Assembly (NCBI RefSeq): GCF_026162365.1
Contig: NZ_JAOANW010000004.1
Span: 124,001-188,000 of the forward strand
Direction: 5' to 3'
DNA: 64,000 nt
Source of the DNA: Nitratireductor luteus
GTDB taxonomy: Bacteria; Pseudomonadota; Alphaproteobacteria; Rhizobiales; Rhizobiaceae
Positions 55,545 through 64,000 of the stretch are shown here, piece by piece. Below the pieces are notes generated by a model. The model did not search any database, was not told where the DNA came from, and worked only from the letters and a program-made list of their open reading frames with translations. Positions within the stretch are counted from its first letter, which is position 1; each line of letters opens with the position of its first letter. A program made the position numbers and the translations under genes.

Positions 55545-56107
55545 CGTTCCAGGCATTCCTTCAATTTGGCCAGGCTGCGCCTGAGCCAGGTTCGCATCGT
55601 ATTGAGCGGAACACCGAAGCGCTCCGCCAGTTCGGAGTAGCTGTCGCCGTTGAGATAGGCGCCGCGCACGGCCGCTGCCCGATCTTCCTCCAGCTCGCCG
55701 AGGCAGCGATCGATAAGCCGGTGCTCGCCGCTGGCGATCGCTTGCGCTTCGGGAGTTGGCCCGTCGTCCGGCACATCCATCGCCTCGTCAAGGCCGCTGC
55801 CGCGCTGGCGGCGGGCGCGGATAAGATCGATTGCGTGATTGCGCGCCACTGCCACGAGCCAGGATATCGGGCTGAGGTCCGAAGCCGAGAACCGATCCGC
55901 CTTGGTCCATATCTTGACATAGACTTCCTGCAGCGCTTCCTCGGCCTCTGCCCTGTCTCCCAAGATACGCAGGCACACCCCGAATAGTTTCGCGCTCGTC
56001 CGGCTGTAGAGCTGGTCGAAGGACGTACGGTCCCGCAGGGCAGTCCGGAATATGAGCTTGGAGATGTCGTCGGACCCCATGGCGGCAAAGATACAGTCCG
56101 CCGTCAT
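55541..56107 (-). CDS. ECF sigma factor (SigK-like)
   Basis: About 188 residues. Sigma-2: FDQLYSRTSAKLFGVCLRILGDRAEAEEALQEVYVKIWTKADRF, with WLVAVARNHAIDLIRARRQR at the -10 recognition helix. Sigma-4: AAAVRGAYLNGDSYSELAERFGVPLNTMRTWLRRSLAKLKECL. Start is probably MTADCIFAAMGSDD (56107) or the Met nine codons later; neither has a good ribosome site. With the RskA-like partner and fasciclin gene it forms an envelope-sensing unit that likely autoregulates. Confidence 0.93.
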   Translation of the reverse strand: MTADCIFAAMGSDDISKLIFRTALRDRTSFDQLYSRTSAKLFGVCLRILGDRAEAEEALQEVYVKIWTKADRFSASDLSPISWLVAVARNHAIDLIRARRQRGSGLDEAMDVPDDGPTPEAQAIASGEHRLIDRCLGELEEDRAAAVRGAYLNGDSYSELAERFGVPLNTMRTWLRRSLAKLKECLER

Positions 56108-56191
56108 GTTGGCAATACCCGATCGCGGTGCCGAGGTCGCGACAGGCCATTTGCGCCGGCGCGCGAATGCGATAAGAGACGAGCGGTCAAA

Positions 56192-56225
56192 GCATGATCC
56201 CGCCGTTTTACGGGAAGGATCATGC
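56192..56225. repeat. GCATGATCC palindromic hairpin upstream of argB
   Basis: GCATGATCC (56192-56200) and GGATCATGC (56217-56225) are perfect arms, with CCCG/CGGG inside. It lies between the divergent sigma gene and argB and belongs with the similar hairpin at 6687-6722. Confidence 0.65.
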
Positions 56226-56296
56226 ACCAATAAGGAGATGGTTCAGGGGGCAGTTCTTCGAAACGTCATCCTGATCTAATGCTTGGGAGCTGCCGG

Positions 56297-57190
56297 ATGA
56301 CGGATATTGCGGGAACGGCCGAAGCGCAGGCGCGCCTTCTTTCTGCGGCTCTGCCCTATATGCAGCGCTACGAGAACAAGACGGTCGTCGTGAAGTATGG
56401 CGGCCATGCCATGGGTGACGCGACCCTCGGCCAGGCATTTGCCCGCGACATCGCCCTCCTGAAGCAATCCGGCGTCAACCCCATCGTCGTCCATGGCGGC
56501 GGCCCGCAGATTGCCGCCATGCTCAAGAAGATGGGCATCGAATCCAAGTTCGAGGGCGGCTTGCGCGTCACCGATGCCAAGACCGTCGAGATCGTCGAGA
56601 TGGTGCTGGCCGGCTCCATAAACAAGGAGATCGTCGCCCTGATCAATGCCGAGGGCGAATGGGCCATCGGCCTGTGCGGCAAGGACGGCAACATGGTCTT
56701 CGCCGAAAAGGCCCATAAGACCGTCACCGACCCTGACTCCAACATCGAGCGCGTACTCGATCTGGGCTTCGTCGGCGAGCCGGTGGAGGTGGACCGCACG
56801 CTGCTCGACCTCCTGGCGCGCTCCGAGATGATCCCGGTCATCGCCCCCGTGGCACCCGGACGCGACGGCCATACCTACAACATCAATGCCGACACCTTCG
56901 CCGGCGCCATCGCCGGAGCCGTCAAGGCGACGCGCCTTCTGTTCCTGACCGACGTCCCGGGCGTCCTCGACAAGCAGATGAAGCTCATCGACGAACTCAC
57001 CGTCGCCGAAGCCCGCGCCCTCATAAAGGACGGCACTATCTCCGGCGGCATGATCCCCAAGGTGGAAACCTGTATCGAGGCTATCGAGCGCGGCGTCGAG
57101 GGCGTTGTCATCCTCAACGGAAAGACCGCCCATTCGGTGCTGCTGGAACTCTTCACCGAGCACGGCGCGGGCACGCTGATCGTTCCCTGA
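56297..57190 (+). CDS. argB: Acetylglutamate kinase
   Basis: Phosphorylates N-acetylglutamate in arginine synthesis. 297 residues. [12 protein letters not shown] (phosphate-binding Lys), [31 protein letters not shown], and [26 protein letters not shown] are characteristic. The N-terminal helix ([28 protein letters not shown]) is the extension seen in the arginine-inhibited hexameric forms, suggesting feedback control. Converges on a DMT transporter gene. Confidence 0.98.
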   Translation: MTDIAGTAEAQARLLSAALPYMQRYENKTVVVKYGGHAMGDATLGQAFARDIALLKQSGVNPIVVHGGGPQIAAMLKKMGIESKFEGGLRVTDAKTVEIVEMVLAGSINKEIVALINAEGEWAIGLCGKDGNMVFAEKAHKTVTDPDSNIERVLDLGFVGEPVEVDRTLLDLLARSEMIPVIAPVAPGRDGHTYNINADTFAGAIAGAVKATRLLFLTDVPGVLDKQMKLIDELTVAEARALIKDGTISGGMIPKVETCIEAIERGVEGVVILNGKTAHSVLLELFTEHGAGTLIVP

Positions 57191-57202
57191 GAGCCCGTCG
57201 CG

Positions 57203-58105
57203 TCAGACCAGCACCAGCACGATAATCCCCGTCACGATCAGCGCGCAGCCGGCCACCTCCGTCGCGTTGATCTTCTCCCGGAAGAAATAGACCGTGGAGG
57301 CGAAGGTGAAGATCATCTCGACCTGCGCCAGCGCCTTCACCACCGCCGCCTGCTGCAGCGTCATCGCCGCGAACCACCCGAACGAGGCAGAGGCGCCGAC
57401 AAGGCCGACGAAGAGCGAGGCTTTCCAGGCCTTGGCGATATGCGCCAGCTCCGCCCGTTCCTTCCAAATAATCCAGCCGAGCATGACCACCGTCTGAAAG
57501 AAGATGGTGAACAGCAGCGTGGTCGCTGCCTGCATCATGAAGTTCGGGCCGCCGAGCGACAGGGAGGCGGCGCGATACGCGACCGCCGCAATGCCGAACA
57601 AGGTGCCCGAGGAAAGTCCGATCAGCGCGTTGCGGCTGACGAGCGAGGCGAGCAGATTGCGCCAGCTCATCGGCACATGGGCCACCGAGATCGCCATCAC
57701 GCCGAGTACCGTGATGGCGATGGCGACAAGCGCGCCGGCGCCGGCAAGTTCGCCGAGGAAGATCAGCCCGAAAACGGCGGCCTGCGCCGGCTCGGTGCGT
57801 GAATAGGCAGTTCCCACCGCGAAATTTCGGAACGAGAACAGATGGATCAAAAGAAACGTCGCGCCGATCTGCGTCAGCCCGCCGACGATGACCCAGGCAA
57901 GGAAGCCGCCATTGGGCCGGGCAAGCGGGTAACCGGCGGCCAGATGAAGCAAGGCGAGAAACAGCACCGCAAACGGCAGGCCGAAGCCGAACCGCACGAA
58001 GGTCGCCCCGGTCGTGCCCATCACGCCCTTCAGGTGCTTCTGCGCCGCCGACCGCAGGTTCTGCAGGAATGCGGCGGCAATCGTGATGGGGATCCAAAGT
58101 TCCAT
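57203..58105 (-). CDS. DMT-superfamily (EamA) transporter
   Basis: 300 residues in about ten hydrophobic helices, with the duplicated EamA halves: first LWIPITIAAAFLQNLRSAAQKHL... to GAGALVAIAITVLGVMAISV, second NALIGLSSGTLFGIAAVAYRAASLSL... to INATEVAGCALIVTGIIVLVLV. Probably a small-metabolite exporter; the substrate is not evident. Monocistronic by spacing. Confidence 0.93.
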   Translation of the reverse strand: MELWIPITIAAAFLQNLRSAAQKHLKGVMGTTGATFVRFGFGLPFAVLFLALLHLAAGYPLARPNGGFLAWVIVGGLTQIGATFLLIHLFSFRNFAVGTAYSRTEPAQAAVFGLIFLGELAGAGALVAIAITVLGVMAISVAHVPMSWRNLLASLVSRNALIGLSSGTLFGIAAVAYRAASLSLGGPNFMMQAATTLLFTIFFQTVVMLGWIIWKERAELAHIAKAWKASLFVGLVGASASFGWFAAMTLQQAAVVKALAQVEMIFTFASTVYFFREKINATEVAGCALIVTGIIVLVLV

Positions 58106-58183
58106 GAAGATGTCCGGGGGTGCAGGCGGGAAGTGTGCTCGGATTACTCCCGTTGCAACTCCAGCGCAACACCAGGGGCGCGC

Positions 58184-58588
58184 CTATTGCGGCTCCGGCG
58201 GATAGTGCAGGCAGGGGTCGAGCCGGATATGGCCTTCGTCGATGACGTTCAGCCCGCCGCTCAGTATCACCCGGTCGCCGACCTCGTAATCGTTGATCCG
58301 GTAAGTGATGCAAAGGACCTGCGGATCCGGCGCCTCGCAAACCGCCATGTAGCCGAGCGTTCCGTCATGCTCGACCATCGTCAGCGGGCCGACGACGTCG
58401 ATCACGACCAGTTCCTCATCGCCGGGCTGGAGCTGCGCCAGCTTTTCCCGCAGCGTGCCGCACTCCGCCTCGAAGCTGGGCGCGGGCTGGGCCTGTGCGG
58501 CCGGGGACCAGGATAATGCTGCGAGCACGGTACCCGCCGTCAAAAGCTTTCCGCCGTACACGACATGCCCCTCGTTGAACGGCTTCAT
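58184..58588 (-). CDS. Exported hypothetical protein
   Basis: 134 residues. Signal peptide VYGGKLLTAGTVLAALSWSPAAQAQ following a basic start. The mature part has ELVVIDVVGPLTMVEHDGTLGYMAVCEAPDPQVLCITYRINDYEVGDRVILSGGLNVIDEGHIRLDPCLHYP, with four cysteines that could form two disulfides and a pattern suggesting a small beta-barrel (OB-like). I do not recognise the family. It precedes nothing in obvious operon; the diguanylate cyclase is just upstream on the same strand. Confidence 0.75.
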   Translation of the reverse strand: MKPFNEGHVVYGGKLLTAGTVLAALSWSPAAQAQPAPSFEAECGTLREKLAQLQPGDEELVVIDVVGPLTMVEHDGTLGYMAVCEAPDPQVLCITYRINDYEVGDRVILSGGLNVIDEGHIRLDPCLHYPPEPQ

Positions 58589-58620
58589 TGGCGACAAAAG
58601 CGCGACCACAATATGGCGGG

Positions 58621-59478
58621 TCAGGCCGCGACCGGCGTCTGGGGAGGAAGAATGACCATATTGCGGCCCTTGGCCTTGGCTTCGTAAAGCCTTTTGTCGG
58701 CCACGTTCATCAGGTCGGCGAAGGACGCGCCCGTCTCGGCGGTCGCGACGCCGATGCTAACGGTAAGCTGCACCGGGGTGCCGTCCGGCGCGACAAAGCC
58801 TGCCTCCTCGACGGCCTTCCTGATGCGCTCGGCCACCTTCGACGCCTCGCCGAGATCGGCATCGACGAGGAAGACACCGAACTCCTCGCCGCCCAGCCGT
58901 CCGCGATAATCCGCTCGCCGGGTGCAGTCGGCGATCGCACGGGCGATCTTCCTGAGCGCGTCATCGCCCGTCAGATGCCCGAAACGATCGTTGATCTGCT
59001 TGAAATTATCGGCATCGGCAACCAGCAGCGAGCCGCGCTTTCGCACGTTCTTCGATCTCTCGACCACTTCGATGAAGACGCCCCGGTTGAGGAGCCCCGT
59101 AAGGCTGTCGACGAGCGCCTTTTCGGCAAGTCTGCGATTCATGGCGGCCAGCTCGCGATGGGCGGCGCGGAGCCTGTTGTGGACCTCGGCCACCTTGCGC
59201 CTTTGATTGTATGTGTAGGCGCTTGCCGGAAAGACGATCGCGGTCGGGCACAGGGTGCATATCGCAAAAGCCGTCGAATCCATGTCGCGGCCCAGCATCG
59301 TCAATGCCAGCCAGCCAACGGCAAGAGACCCTAAGATCGATATGGCCGTCGAAATCGAGGCGTAGACGAACACTTTCCTCATGCGGCGCTCCCAATGCGC
59401 GCGCAACATGACAAAGGTGTTTTGCCGCTTCCTTTCCAGCTTACTTAAAGTTTGAGACAGCGGGTGCAAATCTGCCAT
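58621..59478 (-). CDS. Membrane diguanylate cyclase (GGDEF)
   Basis: 285 residues. Two transmembrane helices (VFVYASISTAISILGSLAVGWLALTML and TAFAICTLCPTAIVFPASAYTY) then a coiled-coil-like linker (NQRRKVAEVHNRLRAAHRELAAMNRRLAEKA) and a GGDEF domain with DSLTGLLNRGVF, DADNFKQINDRFGHLTGDDAL and active-site GGEEF. No RxxD inhibitory site is clear. Makes c-di-GMP for surface/motility decisions. Starts only eight bases from the divergent nucleotidase gene. Confidence 0.93.
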   Translation of the reverse strand: MADLHPLSQTLSKLERKRQNTFVMLRAHWERRMRKVFVYASISTAISILGSLAVGWLALTMLGRDMDSTAFAICTLCPTAIVFPASAYTYNQRRKVAEVHNRLRAAHRELAAMNRRLAEKALVDSLTGLLNRGVFIEVVERSKNVRKRGSLLVADADNFKQINDRFGHLTGDDALRKIARAIADCTRRADYRGRLGGEEFGVFLVDADLGEASKVAERIRKAVEEAGFVAPDGTPVQLTVSIGVATAETGASFADLMNVADKRLYEAKAKGRNMVILPPQTPVAA

Positions 59479-59486
59479 AAGGAGCC

Positions 59487-60182
59487 ATGACAAACCGCCC
59501 CGATCCATTCAGATTCGCCCATGTCACCGATTGGGTCTTCGATCTCGACAACACGCTCTATCCCCATCACAGCGACCTGTTCTCGCAGATCGACGTGAAA
59601 ATGACGGCCTATGTGTCCGAGCTCCTGTCGATGCCCAGAGAAGAAGCGCGGACGCTTCAGAAGCAGCTTTACCGCGACCATGGCACGACACTGAAAGGGC
59701 TGATGGAACTCTATCGCGTCGATCCGGACGATTTCCTGGAGAAGGTCCACGACATCGACTATTCCTGGCTCGATCCGAACCCTGAGCTGGGTCGGGCGAT
59801 AAGCGCTCTGCCCGGCCGCAAGTTCATCTTCACCAATGGCGACCGCAGCCATGCCGAACGTGCCGCCCGGCAGCTGGGCGTGCTCGACCATTTCGAGGAT
59901 ATTTTCGACATCGTCGCCGCCGGGCTGGAGCCCAAGCCGTCAAAGGCGACTTATGACCGTTTCATCGACCTGCATGCCGTGGTCGGCTCGAACGCCGTCA
60001 TGTTCGAGGATCTGGCGCGCAATCTCCGCGTGCCCAAGGCGCTGGGCATGACCACGGTCCTCATCGTGCCGAAAAATTTCGAACCGACTTTCACCGAGAT
60101 CTGGGAGCGGGATCCCTGTGACGAGGACGAAGTCGATTTCGTGACCGACGACCTCACCGCTTTCCTGCGCAGCATTCTTTAG
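59487..60182 (+). CDS. HAD-family pyrimidine 5'-nucleotidase
   Basis: 231 residues. HAD motif I VFDLDNTLYPHHSDLF, motif II FIFTNGDRSH, motif III Lys in KPSKATYD, and motif IV MFEDLARNL. The NTLYP and TNG motifs are those of the SDT1/pyrimidine 5'-nucleotidase group, which dephosphorylates UMP/CMP or damaged nucleotides. AAGGAG precedes the ATG. It sits in the argB-dapD stretch as in related genomes. Confidence 0.93.
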   Translation: MTNRPDPFRFAHVTDWVFDLDNTLYPHHSDLFSQIDVKMTAYVSELLSMPREEARTLQKQLYRDHGTTLKGLMELYRVDPDDFLEKVHDIDYSWLDPNPELGRAISALPGRKFIFTNGDRSHAERAARQLGVLDHFEDIFDIVAAGLEPKPSKATYDRFIDLHAVVGSNAVMFEDLARNLRVPKALGMTTVLIVPKNFEPTFTEIWERDPCDEDEVDFVTDDLTAFLRSIL

Positions 60183-60197
60183 GACAAGCGCCAGTCG

Positions 60198-60449
60198 TCA
60201 CCTGTTGCGCTGCGCCCGGTCGTTGCGCTCTGCGGCGCGTTCGAGCTTGCGTTCCGTCGCGGCTTCCTTCTTGTCACCGTACATCGCAACACCGATGGCG
60301 CGGTTTGCACGCGTGTCGTGTTCGATCCGTTCGGCTGCCGTTTCCTTCTCGGCATCCTTGGCCTGCTCAGGCTGCGACTTGGTGGCGTGGCCGAGATCCT
60401 TGGCCTGCTGCTTGTTCATGACGTCCTTGTCGGGAACGCTTTTGGTCAT
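60198..60449 (-). CDS. Small highly charged hypothetical protein
   Basis: 83 residues from MTKSVPDKDVMNKQQAKDLGHATKSQPEQAKDAEKETAAERIEHD, almost entirely Lys/Glu/Asp/Ala/Gln with no hydrophobic core, so it is probably disordered or a long helix. AAGGAG lies upstream of the ATG. It resembles small stress-type proteins in composition, but no family is claimed. Confidence 0.75.
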   Translation of the reverse strand: MTKSVPDKDVMNKQQAKDLGHATKSQPEQAKDAEKETAAERIEHDTRANRAIGVAMYGDKKEAATERKLERAAERNDRAQRNR

Positions 60450-60599
60450 GGTGGGGGTCTCCTTCGCTCGGCAGCCTTGATACGTCCGGATGGACGCACG
60501 CTGTAACGCCGATCTTGCGCCGGGCGTTCCAGGGCCGGCGGCAAAAACCGGCCCCGGAAGTCGTTTCACGGTTCCCGTGAAATGCCGAAATGAGCGCCG

Positions 60600-61550
60600 T
60601 CAGTGCTTGTGGGTTTCGCCCCGGCCGGCGCTGGCAGGCTTCACCGGAAGATCCAGTTTCACGGCGCCGGCTTTCTCGAATTCCAGGATCAACGGCACCG
60701 TTTGCCCCTCCTCGAACCGCTCTTCCACCTGCATGAACATGAGATGCATGCTGCCCGGCTTCAGCTCGACCCGCTCGCCGGCGGGAATTTCCAGCCCCCC
60801 TTCGACGGGCCGCATGGTCATGACCTCGTTGACAACCTCCATCGTATGGATTTCCACTTTGCCGGCGCGCGGCGAGCGCACGGAGACCAGCCTGTCGGCG
60901 CTTTCGCCCGTGTTCACGATGTCCAGATAGGCGCCGCCCGTGGGCTGGCCCGGCAGCATGGCGCGGGCCCATGGGGCCGCGATTTCCAGCGCGCCGGCGG
61001 AAATGCTGGCCTCGTGCTGATGGCCGGCCGTCTCCGCCGCCAGGATGGTGAGCGCGGGAGCCGGCCTTTCGAGCGAATGGGAATCCTGGCCTTGCGCAGG
61101 CTCCTCCACCCATTCGGCCGTGCCTTCGGCGCAGGTCTGAACGGTCTTGAAAAAGAGCCGCTGGCCTTCCTCGACACCGGCAAGCGTGCCGTGCAAGGCG
61201 AACTCGTCATAATGAGCGTCGTCCAGCGGGCCGCCCTTCCAGGTGACGGCGACAGGGCCGGAACGGACTTCCCTGCCATGCAGCGTATAGGCCCTGGCGT
61301 AGTCGCCTTGCTCGATGTCGATCGTCCATCCGGCCTTCGGCATCGGCTTGGCGCCGACGAAGCCCTCGGGAAGCTGAACCCTCACCGCCGTGGTGGATTG
61401 TCCGTCGCAGCCGTGCGGAACGCCCAGCACGGCCTTGAACGAGCCCGGCGCGGCCTGGTCCTGCTGGAGCGATACATGCGCCGAAGCCGTGGGAGCGAAA
61501 TAGGTGAGAAACGAAGCCGCCGCCGCGGCGGTAATGACATTGCGGTACAT
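60600..61550 (-). CDS. YcnI-PCuAC fusion copper-binding protein
   Basis: 316 residues. Signal peptide MYRNVITAAAAASFLTYFAPTASA, giving a mature N-terminal His (HVSLQQDQ) as in YcnI/DUF1775 proteins, whose terminal His binds copper. GVPHGCDGQSTTAVRVQLPEGFVGAKPMPKAGWTI completes that domain. From about residue 195 a PCuAC domain follows: IEIAAPWARAMLPG-like strand, then HTMEVVNEVMTMRPVEGGLEIPAGERVELKPGSMHLMFM with the H-x-M...H-x-M copper ligands. Probably delivers copper to cytochrome oxidase. Paired with the small Cys protein upstream. Confidence 0.93.
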   Translation of the reverse strand: MYRNVITAAAAASFLTYFAPTASAHVSLQQDQAAPGSFKAVLGVPHGCDGQSTTAVRVQLPEGFVGAKPMPKAGWTIDIEQGDYARAYTLHGREVRSGPVAVTWKGGPLDDAHYDEFALHGTLAGVEEGQRLFFKTVQTCAEGTAEWVEEPAQGQDSHSLERPAPALTILAAETAGHQHEASISAGALEIAAPWARAMLPGQPTGGAYLDIVNTGESADRLVSVRSPRAGKVEIHTMEVVNEVMTMRPVEGGLEIPAGERVELKPGSMHLMFMQVEERFEEGQTVPLILEFEKAGAVKLDLPVKPASAGRGETHKH

Positions 61551-61603
61551 TTTGACGATCCTTTCGATGTGCTTTGTGGGTCGCGCCGGCCATGCCGGAC
61601 GTT

Positions 61604-61996
61604 TCACATCGAAGGGGGAGGGCCGCGTATGGAAGGCGGCGCGCCGGCACTTGAGGCCGCGACCGCATGACCGCGCGCGGGGGAGGGAAGCCGTACGCCG
61701 GGCCGGTCGACAACGGGCATCGTGGCATCCGCGCGGGCATCCATGGCCACACTCATCGCGCACAGGTGCCCGGTGGGGCAGAGCGGGCATTCAGGCTCGC
61801 CCCGACTTTGCTGCGGCTTGTCCGCCGCGTTCAGCGGATTGCACAATATGTCGAGACCGGCAAACCGGGCGGCGTTGGCTGCCGACAGCGGTTGCAGCGC
61901 GCCGACGAACAGCAACAGCACGGCCAGGGCGGTAAAAAGCCCCCGGTCCCGCCGAAGCGTGGCAAACCAGCCTGGTTGTCTGCGCGCCTTGCTCAT
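61604..61996 (-). CDS. DUF2946-like small Cys-containing exported protein
   Basis: 130 residues. Basic start MSKARRQPGWFATLRRDRG, then a hydrophobic segment LFTALAVLLLFVGALQPLSAANA (signal or anchor), then CNPLNAADKPQQSRGEPECPLCPTGHLCAM with four cysteines suited to metal binding. The tail is low-complexity Pro/Ala/Arg. Upstream of the YcnI-PCuAC gene with 53 bp between them, it likely belongs to the same copper-handling unit. Confidence 0.7.
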   Translation of the reverse strand: MSKARRQPGWFATLRRDRGLFTALAVLLLFVGALQPLSAANAARFAGLDILCNPLNAADKPQQSRGEPECPLCPTGHLCAMSVAMDARADATMPVVDRPGVRLPSPARGHAVAASSAGAPPSIRGPPPSM

Positions 61997-62132
61997 GCTC
62001 AACGAATAACGCGCCCGCCGCCCTGACGCCAGCACCCCGCCTGCGGCATTGGCGCGCTGGTTCTAAAATCGCGATCCACGGCCGCTTTCACCAAGCTTTG
62101 AAGAGTCAGGCGAGACGTCGATGAAAAGGTAA

Positions 62133-62175
62133 TCTCCCCCCGAGGGGGGAGATGCCCGTCAGGGCAGAGGGGGGT
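62133..62175. repeat. Mesorhizobial-type C/G-rich palindromic repeat
   Basis: ATCTCCCCCC-GA-GGGGGGAGAT followed by GCCC-GTCA-GGGC and AGAGGGGGGTCGCGGGG. Familiar intergenic repeat form in mesorhizobia. It lies in the 208-bp gap between the copper module and the LOG gene. Confidence 0.6.
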
Positions 62176-62204
62176 CGCGGGGCTCGGTGCTAAATCGCAG
62201 CTGA

Positions 62205-63044
62205 CTACAACTCATAGAACTCCGCGATCTTCGCCCAGGCTTCCTCGGCCGTGTCGACGAAGGTGATCAACTCGTCATCGCCGGGAGAAATCGTGCCTTG
62301 CTCGGCCAGATAGGGCAGGTTGATGGCGTGCTTCCAGAACTCTTTGCCGAACAGGATCACCGGCATCCGCTCCATGCGCCCGGTCTGAATGAGCGTGAGC
62401 GATTCGAAAAGCTCGTCCATTGTGCCGAAACCGCCGGGGAAGACCGCCACCGCCTTCGCCCGCATCATGAAATGCATCTTGCGGATCGCGAAATAGTGAA
62501 AGTTGAAGCACAGTTCCGGGGTCACATAGAGATTGGGCGCCTGCTCGTGGGGCAGGACGATGTTGAGGCCTATCGTCGGTGCGCCGCAATCGGCCGCTCC
62601 CCGGTTGCCGGCTTCCATCACGCCGGGGCCGCCACCGGTGACGACGACATATTCGCGGTAGTAGCTCTTGGCCGATTGCTCCGAGCACAGCCGTGCGAAT
62701 TTACGCGCTTCCTCATAAAAGCGGCTGTTGTTCTGCAAATTATCCTTCTGGACATCGTTCTTGGCCGCCCATGCCTCGCCGCCGGGCTCGGGAATGCGCG
62801 CCCCGCCGAACAGGATGACCGTAGAGCGGATGCCGCGCTCGGCCAGCGCCATCTCCGGCTTCAGCAGTTCGAGCTGGAGGCGCACGGGCCTGAGCTCGCG
62901 CCGGGTCATGAATTCCTCGTCGTCCCATGCCAGCCGATAGGTATCGGAGCGGGTCTGCGGCGTATCGGGCACGCTGCGCGCCCGTTTCAGGTCTTCATCC
63001 GAATGCGGCAGCGGCGTCCAGCTACTCTTGTCTTTTGCGTCCAT
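62205..63044 (-). CDS. LOG-family protein (lysine decarboxylase-like fold)
   Basis: 279 residues from MDAKDKSSWTPLPHSDEDLKRARSVPD. The LOG signature is present: VTGGGPGVMEAGNRGA and FPGGFGTMDELFESLTLIQTG, which in plants bind and hydrolyse cytokinin ribotides; bacterial relatives act on nucleoside monophosphates (PpnN-like or LOG-like). The N-terminal 90-residue extension is usual for the larger bacterial group. Divergent from dapD. Confidence 0.92.
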   Translation of the reverse strand: MDAKDKSSWTPLPHSDEDLKRARSVPDTPQTRSDTYRLAWDDEEFMTRRELRPVRLQLELLKPEMALAERGIRSTVILFGGARIPEPGGEAWAAKNDVQKDNLQNNSRFYEEARKFARLCSEQSAKSYYREYVVVTGGGPGVMEAGNRGAADCGAPTIGLNIVLPHEQAPNLYVTPELCFNFHYFAIRKMHFMMRAKAVAVFPGGFGTMDELFESLTLIQTGRMERMPVILFGKEFWKHAINLPYLAEQGTISPGDDELITFVDTAEEAWAKIAEFYEL

Positions 63045-63207
63045 CAGGCATGACTTCCCGTTCTTGCGCGCCCAAGAGTCGATTCTGCCCGGCGCGTAAC
63101 CATCGATTGACCCCTTCGGGCGCTTCGCATAGGTTCCGCGCCGGCTCAAGGCTTCCCTTAAGAAACTAGCGGGCTTCCCCTTAATTGCGCGTGTAACGGG
63201 ACGAAAT

Positions 63208-64000
63208 ATGACGAAAACGAACATCTCCGCCCTGGAAACGACCATCGAAGAAGCCTTCGACAATCGCGATGGCATCACCACCGACACGCGCGGCGAGGTT
63301 CGCGAAGCGGTCGAGGCCGCGCTGCACCTGCTCGACAGCGGGCAGGCTCGCGTCGCCGAACGGGGCGCCGATGGCGCCTGGACCGTCAACCAGTGGCTCA
63401 AGAAGGCAGTGCTGCTTTCCTTCCGGCTGAACCCGATGCAGATCATCAAGGGTGGGCCCGACGATTCGGTCTGGTGGGACAAGGTTCCCTCAAAGTTCGA
63501 CGGCTGGAGCGCCAACGAGTTCGAAAGAGCAGGCTTGCGCGCGGTGCCCAACTGCGTCGTCCGCCGCTCCGCCTATATCGCGCCCGGCGTGGTGCTGATG
63601 CCTTCCTTCGTCAATCTCGGCGCCCATGTCGGCAAGGGCACGATGGTGGACACCTGGGCCACTGTCGGCTCCTGCGCGCAGATCGGCGAGAATGTGCATC
63701 TTTCGGGCGGCGTCGGCATCGGCGGCGTCCTGGAGCCCATGCAGGCCGGACCGACCATCATCGAGGATCATTGCTTCATCGGCGCCCGCTCCGAGGTTGT
63801 GGAAGGTTGCATCGTGCGCGAGGGCTCGGTGCTGGGAATGGGCGTCTATATCGGCAAGTCGACCAAGATCGTCGACCGCGCCACCGGCGAGATCTCCTAC
63901 GGCGAGGTTCCGCCCTATTCGGTCGTCGTCGCCGGCACGATGCCGGGCAAGCCCATGGGCAATGGTGAGCCGGGCCCCGGCCTTTACTGCGCCGTCATCG
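63208..64000 (+). CDS. dapD: 2,3,4,5-tetrahydropyridine-2,6-dicarboxylate N-succinyltransferase (runs off right edge)
   Basis: Transfers succinyl from succinyl-CoA in lysine/meso-diaminopimelate synthesis. 264 codons visible of about 284. [34 protein letters not shown], and the left-handed beta-helix ([59 protein letters not shown]) are exact DapD features. The ATG at 63208 follows an ACGAAAT spacer without a strong ribosome site. Confidence 0.97.
   Translation, partial: MTKTNISALETTIEEAFDNRDGITTDTRGEVREAVEAALHLLDSGQARVAERGADGAWTVNQWLKKAVLLSFRLNPMQIIKGGPDDSVWWDKVPSKFDGWSANEFERAGLRAVPNCVVRRSAYIAPGVVLMPSFVNLGAHVGKGTMVDTWATVGSCAQIGENVHLSGGVGIGGVLEPMQAGPTIIEDHCFIGARSEVVEGCIVREGSVLGMGVYIGKSTKIVDRATGEISYGEVPPYSVVVAGTMPGKPMGNGEPGPGLYCAVI

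Overview
The window is high-GC chromosomal DNA from an alphaproteobacterium. It most likely belongs to the Hyphomicrobiales (Rhizobiales), in the Phyllobacteriaceae neighbourhood (Mesorhizobium / Nitratireductor / Aquamicrobium-like). This is inferred from the rpmH-rnpA-yidC-(VOC, acetyltransferase)-yihA-argB-pyrimidine nucleotidase-dapD order, plant/alphaproteobacterial-type gshA, CIRCE-controlled groESL, NrtR-controlled nadABC, an encoded-CCA tRNA-Arg(ACG), and several families of intergenic palindromic repeats typical of rhizobia. No species can be named from sequence alone.

Layout. 1-7.8 kb: the start of a LuxR-like regulator running off the left edge, a class III adenylate cyclase with TPR repeats, and a very large (1395 aa) protein joining a cytochrome P450 to a dye-decolorizing (DyP) peroxidase through a membrane-hairpin linker. 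A small YrhK-like membrane protein and a Crp/Fnr regulator follow. 7.9-16.6 kb: a PPC-domain protein translationally coupled to an acyl-CoA ligase, then an IclR regulator divergent from a TRAP transporter (dctPQM) plus two short-chain dehydrogenases. Twin palindromes mark the IclR operator. 16.5-23.2 kb: panBC, nrtR, two NrtR boxes, nadABC (nadB carries an in-frame palindromic repeat) and tRNA-Arg. 23.3-29.5 kb: histidine kinase, FAD disulfide reductase + TVP38 membrane protein, DoxX, fumC.

29.6-33.9 kb: a small RNA with three hairpins that each present a CUCCUCCC loop (cuckoo/CcsR type), groESL with CIRCE, tag, and an L,D-transpeptidase. 34.2-43.6 kb: glycolate oxidase glcDEF, interrupted by an HNH nuclease gene and an AbrB-like gene with a duplicated fragment of the glcE start. 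A divergent GntR/FadR regulator leads into lutABC (lactate utilisation), so this block handles 2-hydroxyacids. 43.6-53.5 kb: a metallophosphatase, a tiny secreted protein, rsmE, gshA, a DUF937 protein and the rpmH-rnpA-yidC-yihA ribosome/membrane-insertion block. 53.5-64 kb: an exported MsrB, a fasciclin protein with a SigK-like ECF sigma/anti-sigma pair, argB, a DMT transporter, a diguanylate cyclase, a nucleotidase, a copper module (YcnI-PCuAC fusion plus small Cys protein), a LOG-family protein, and dapD running off the right edge.

Most distinctive items: the P450-DyP fusion, the triple anti-Shine-Dalgarno small RNA, the coding palindromic element in nadB, a pair of structured repeats with compensatory arm changes placed inside two operons, and the duplicated glcE start around the AbrB-like gene.
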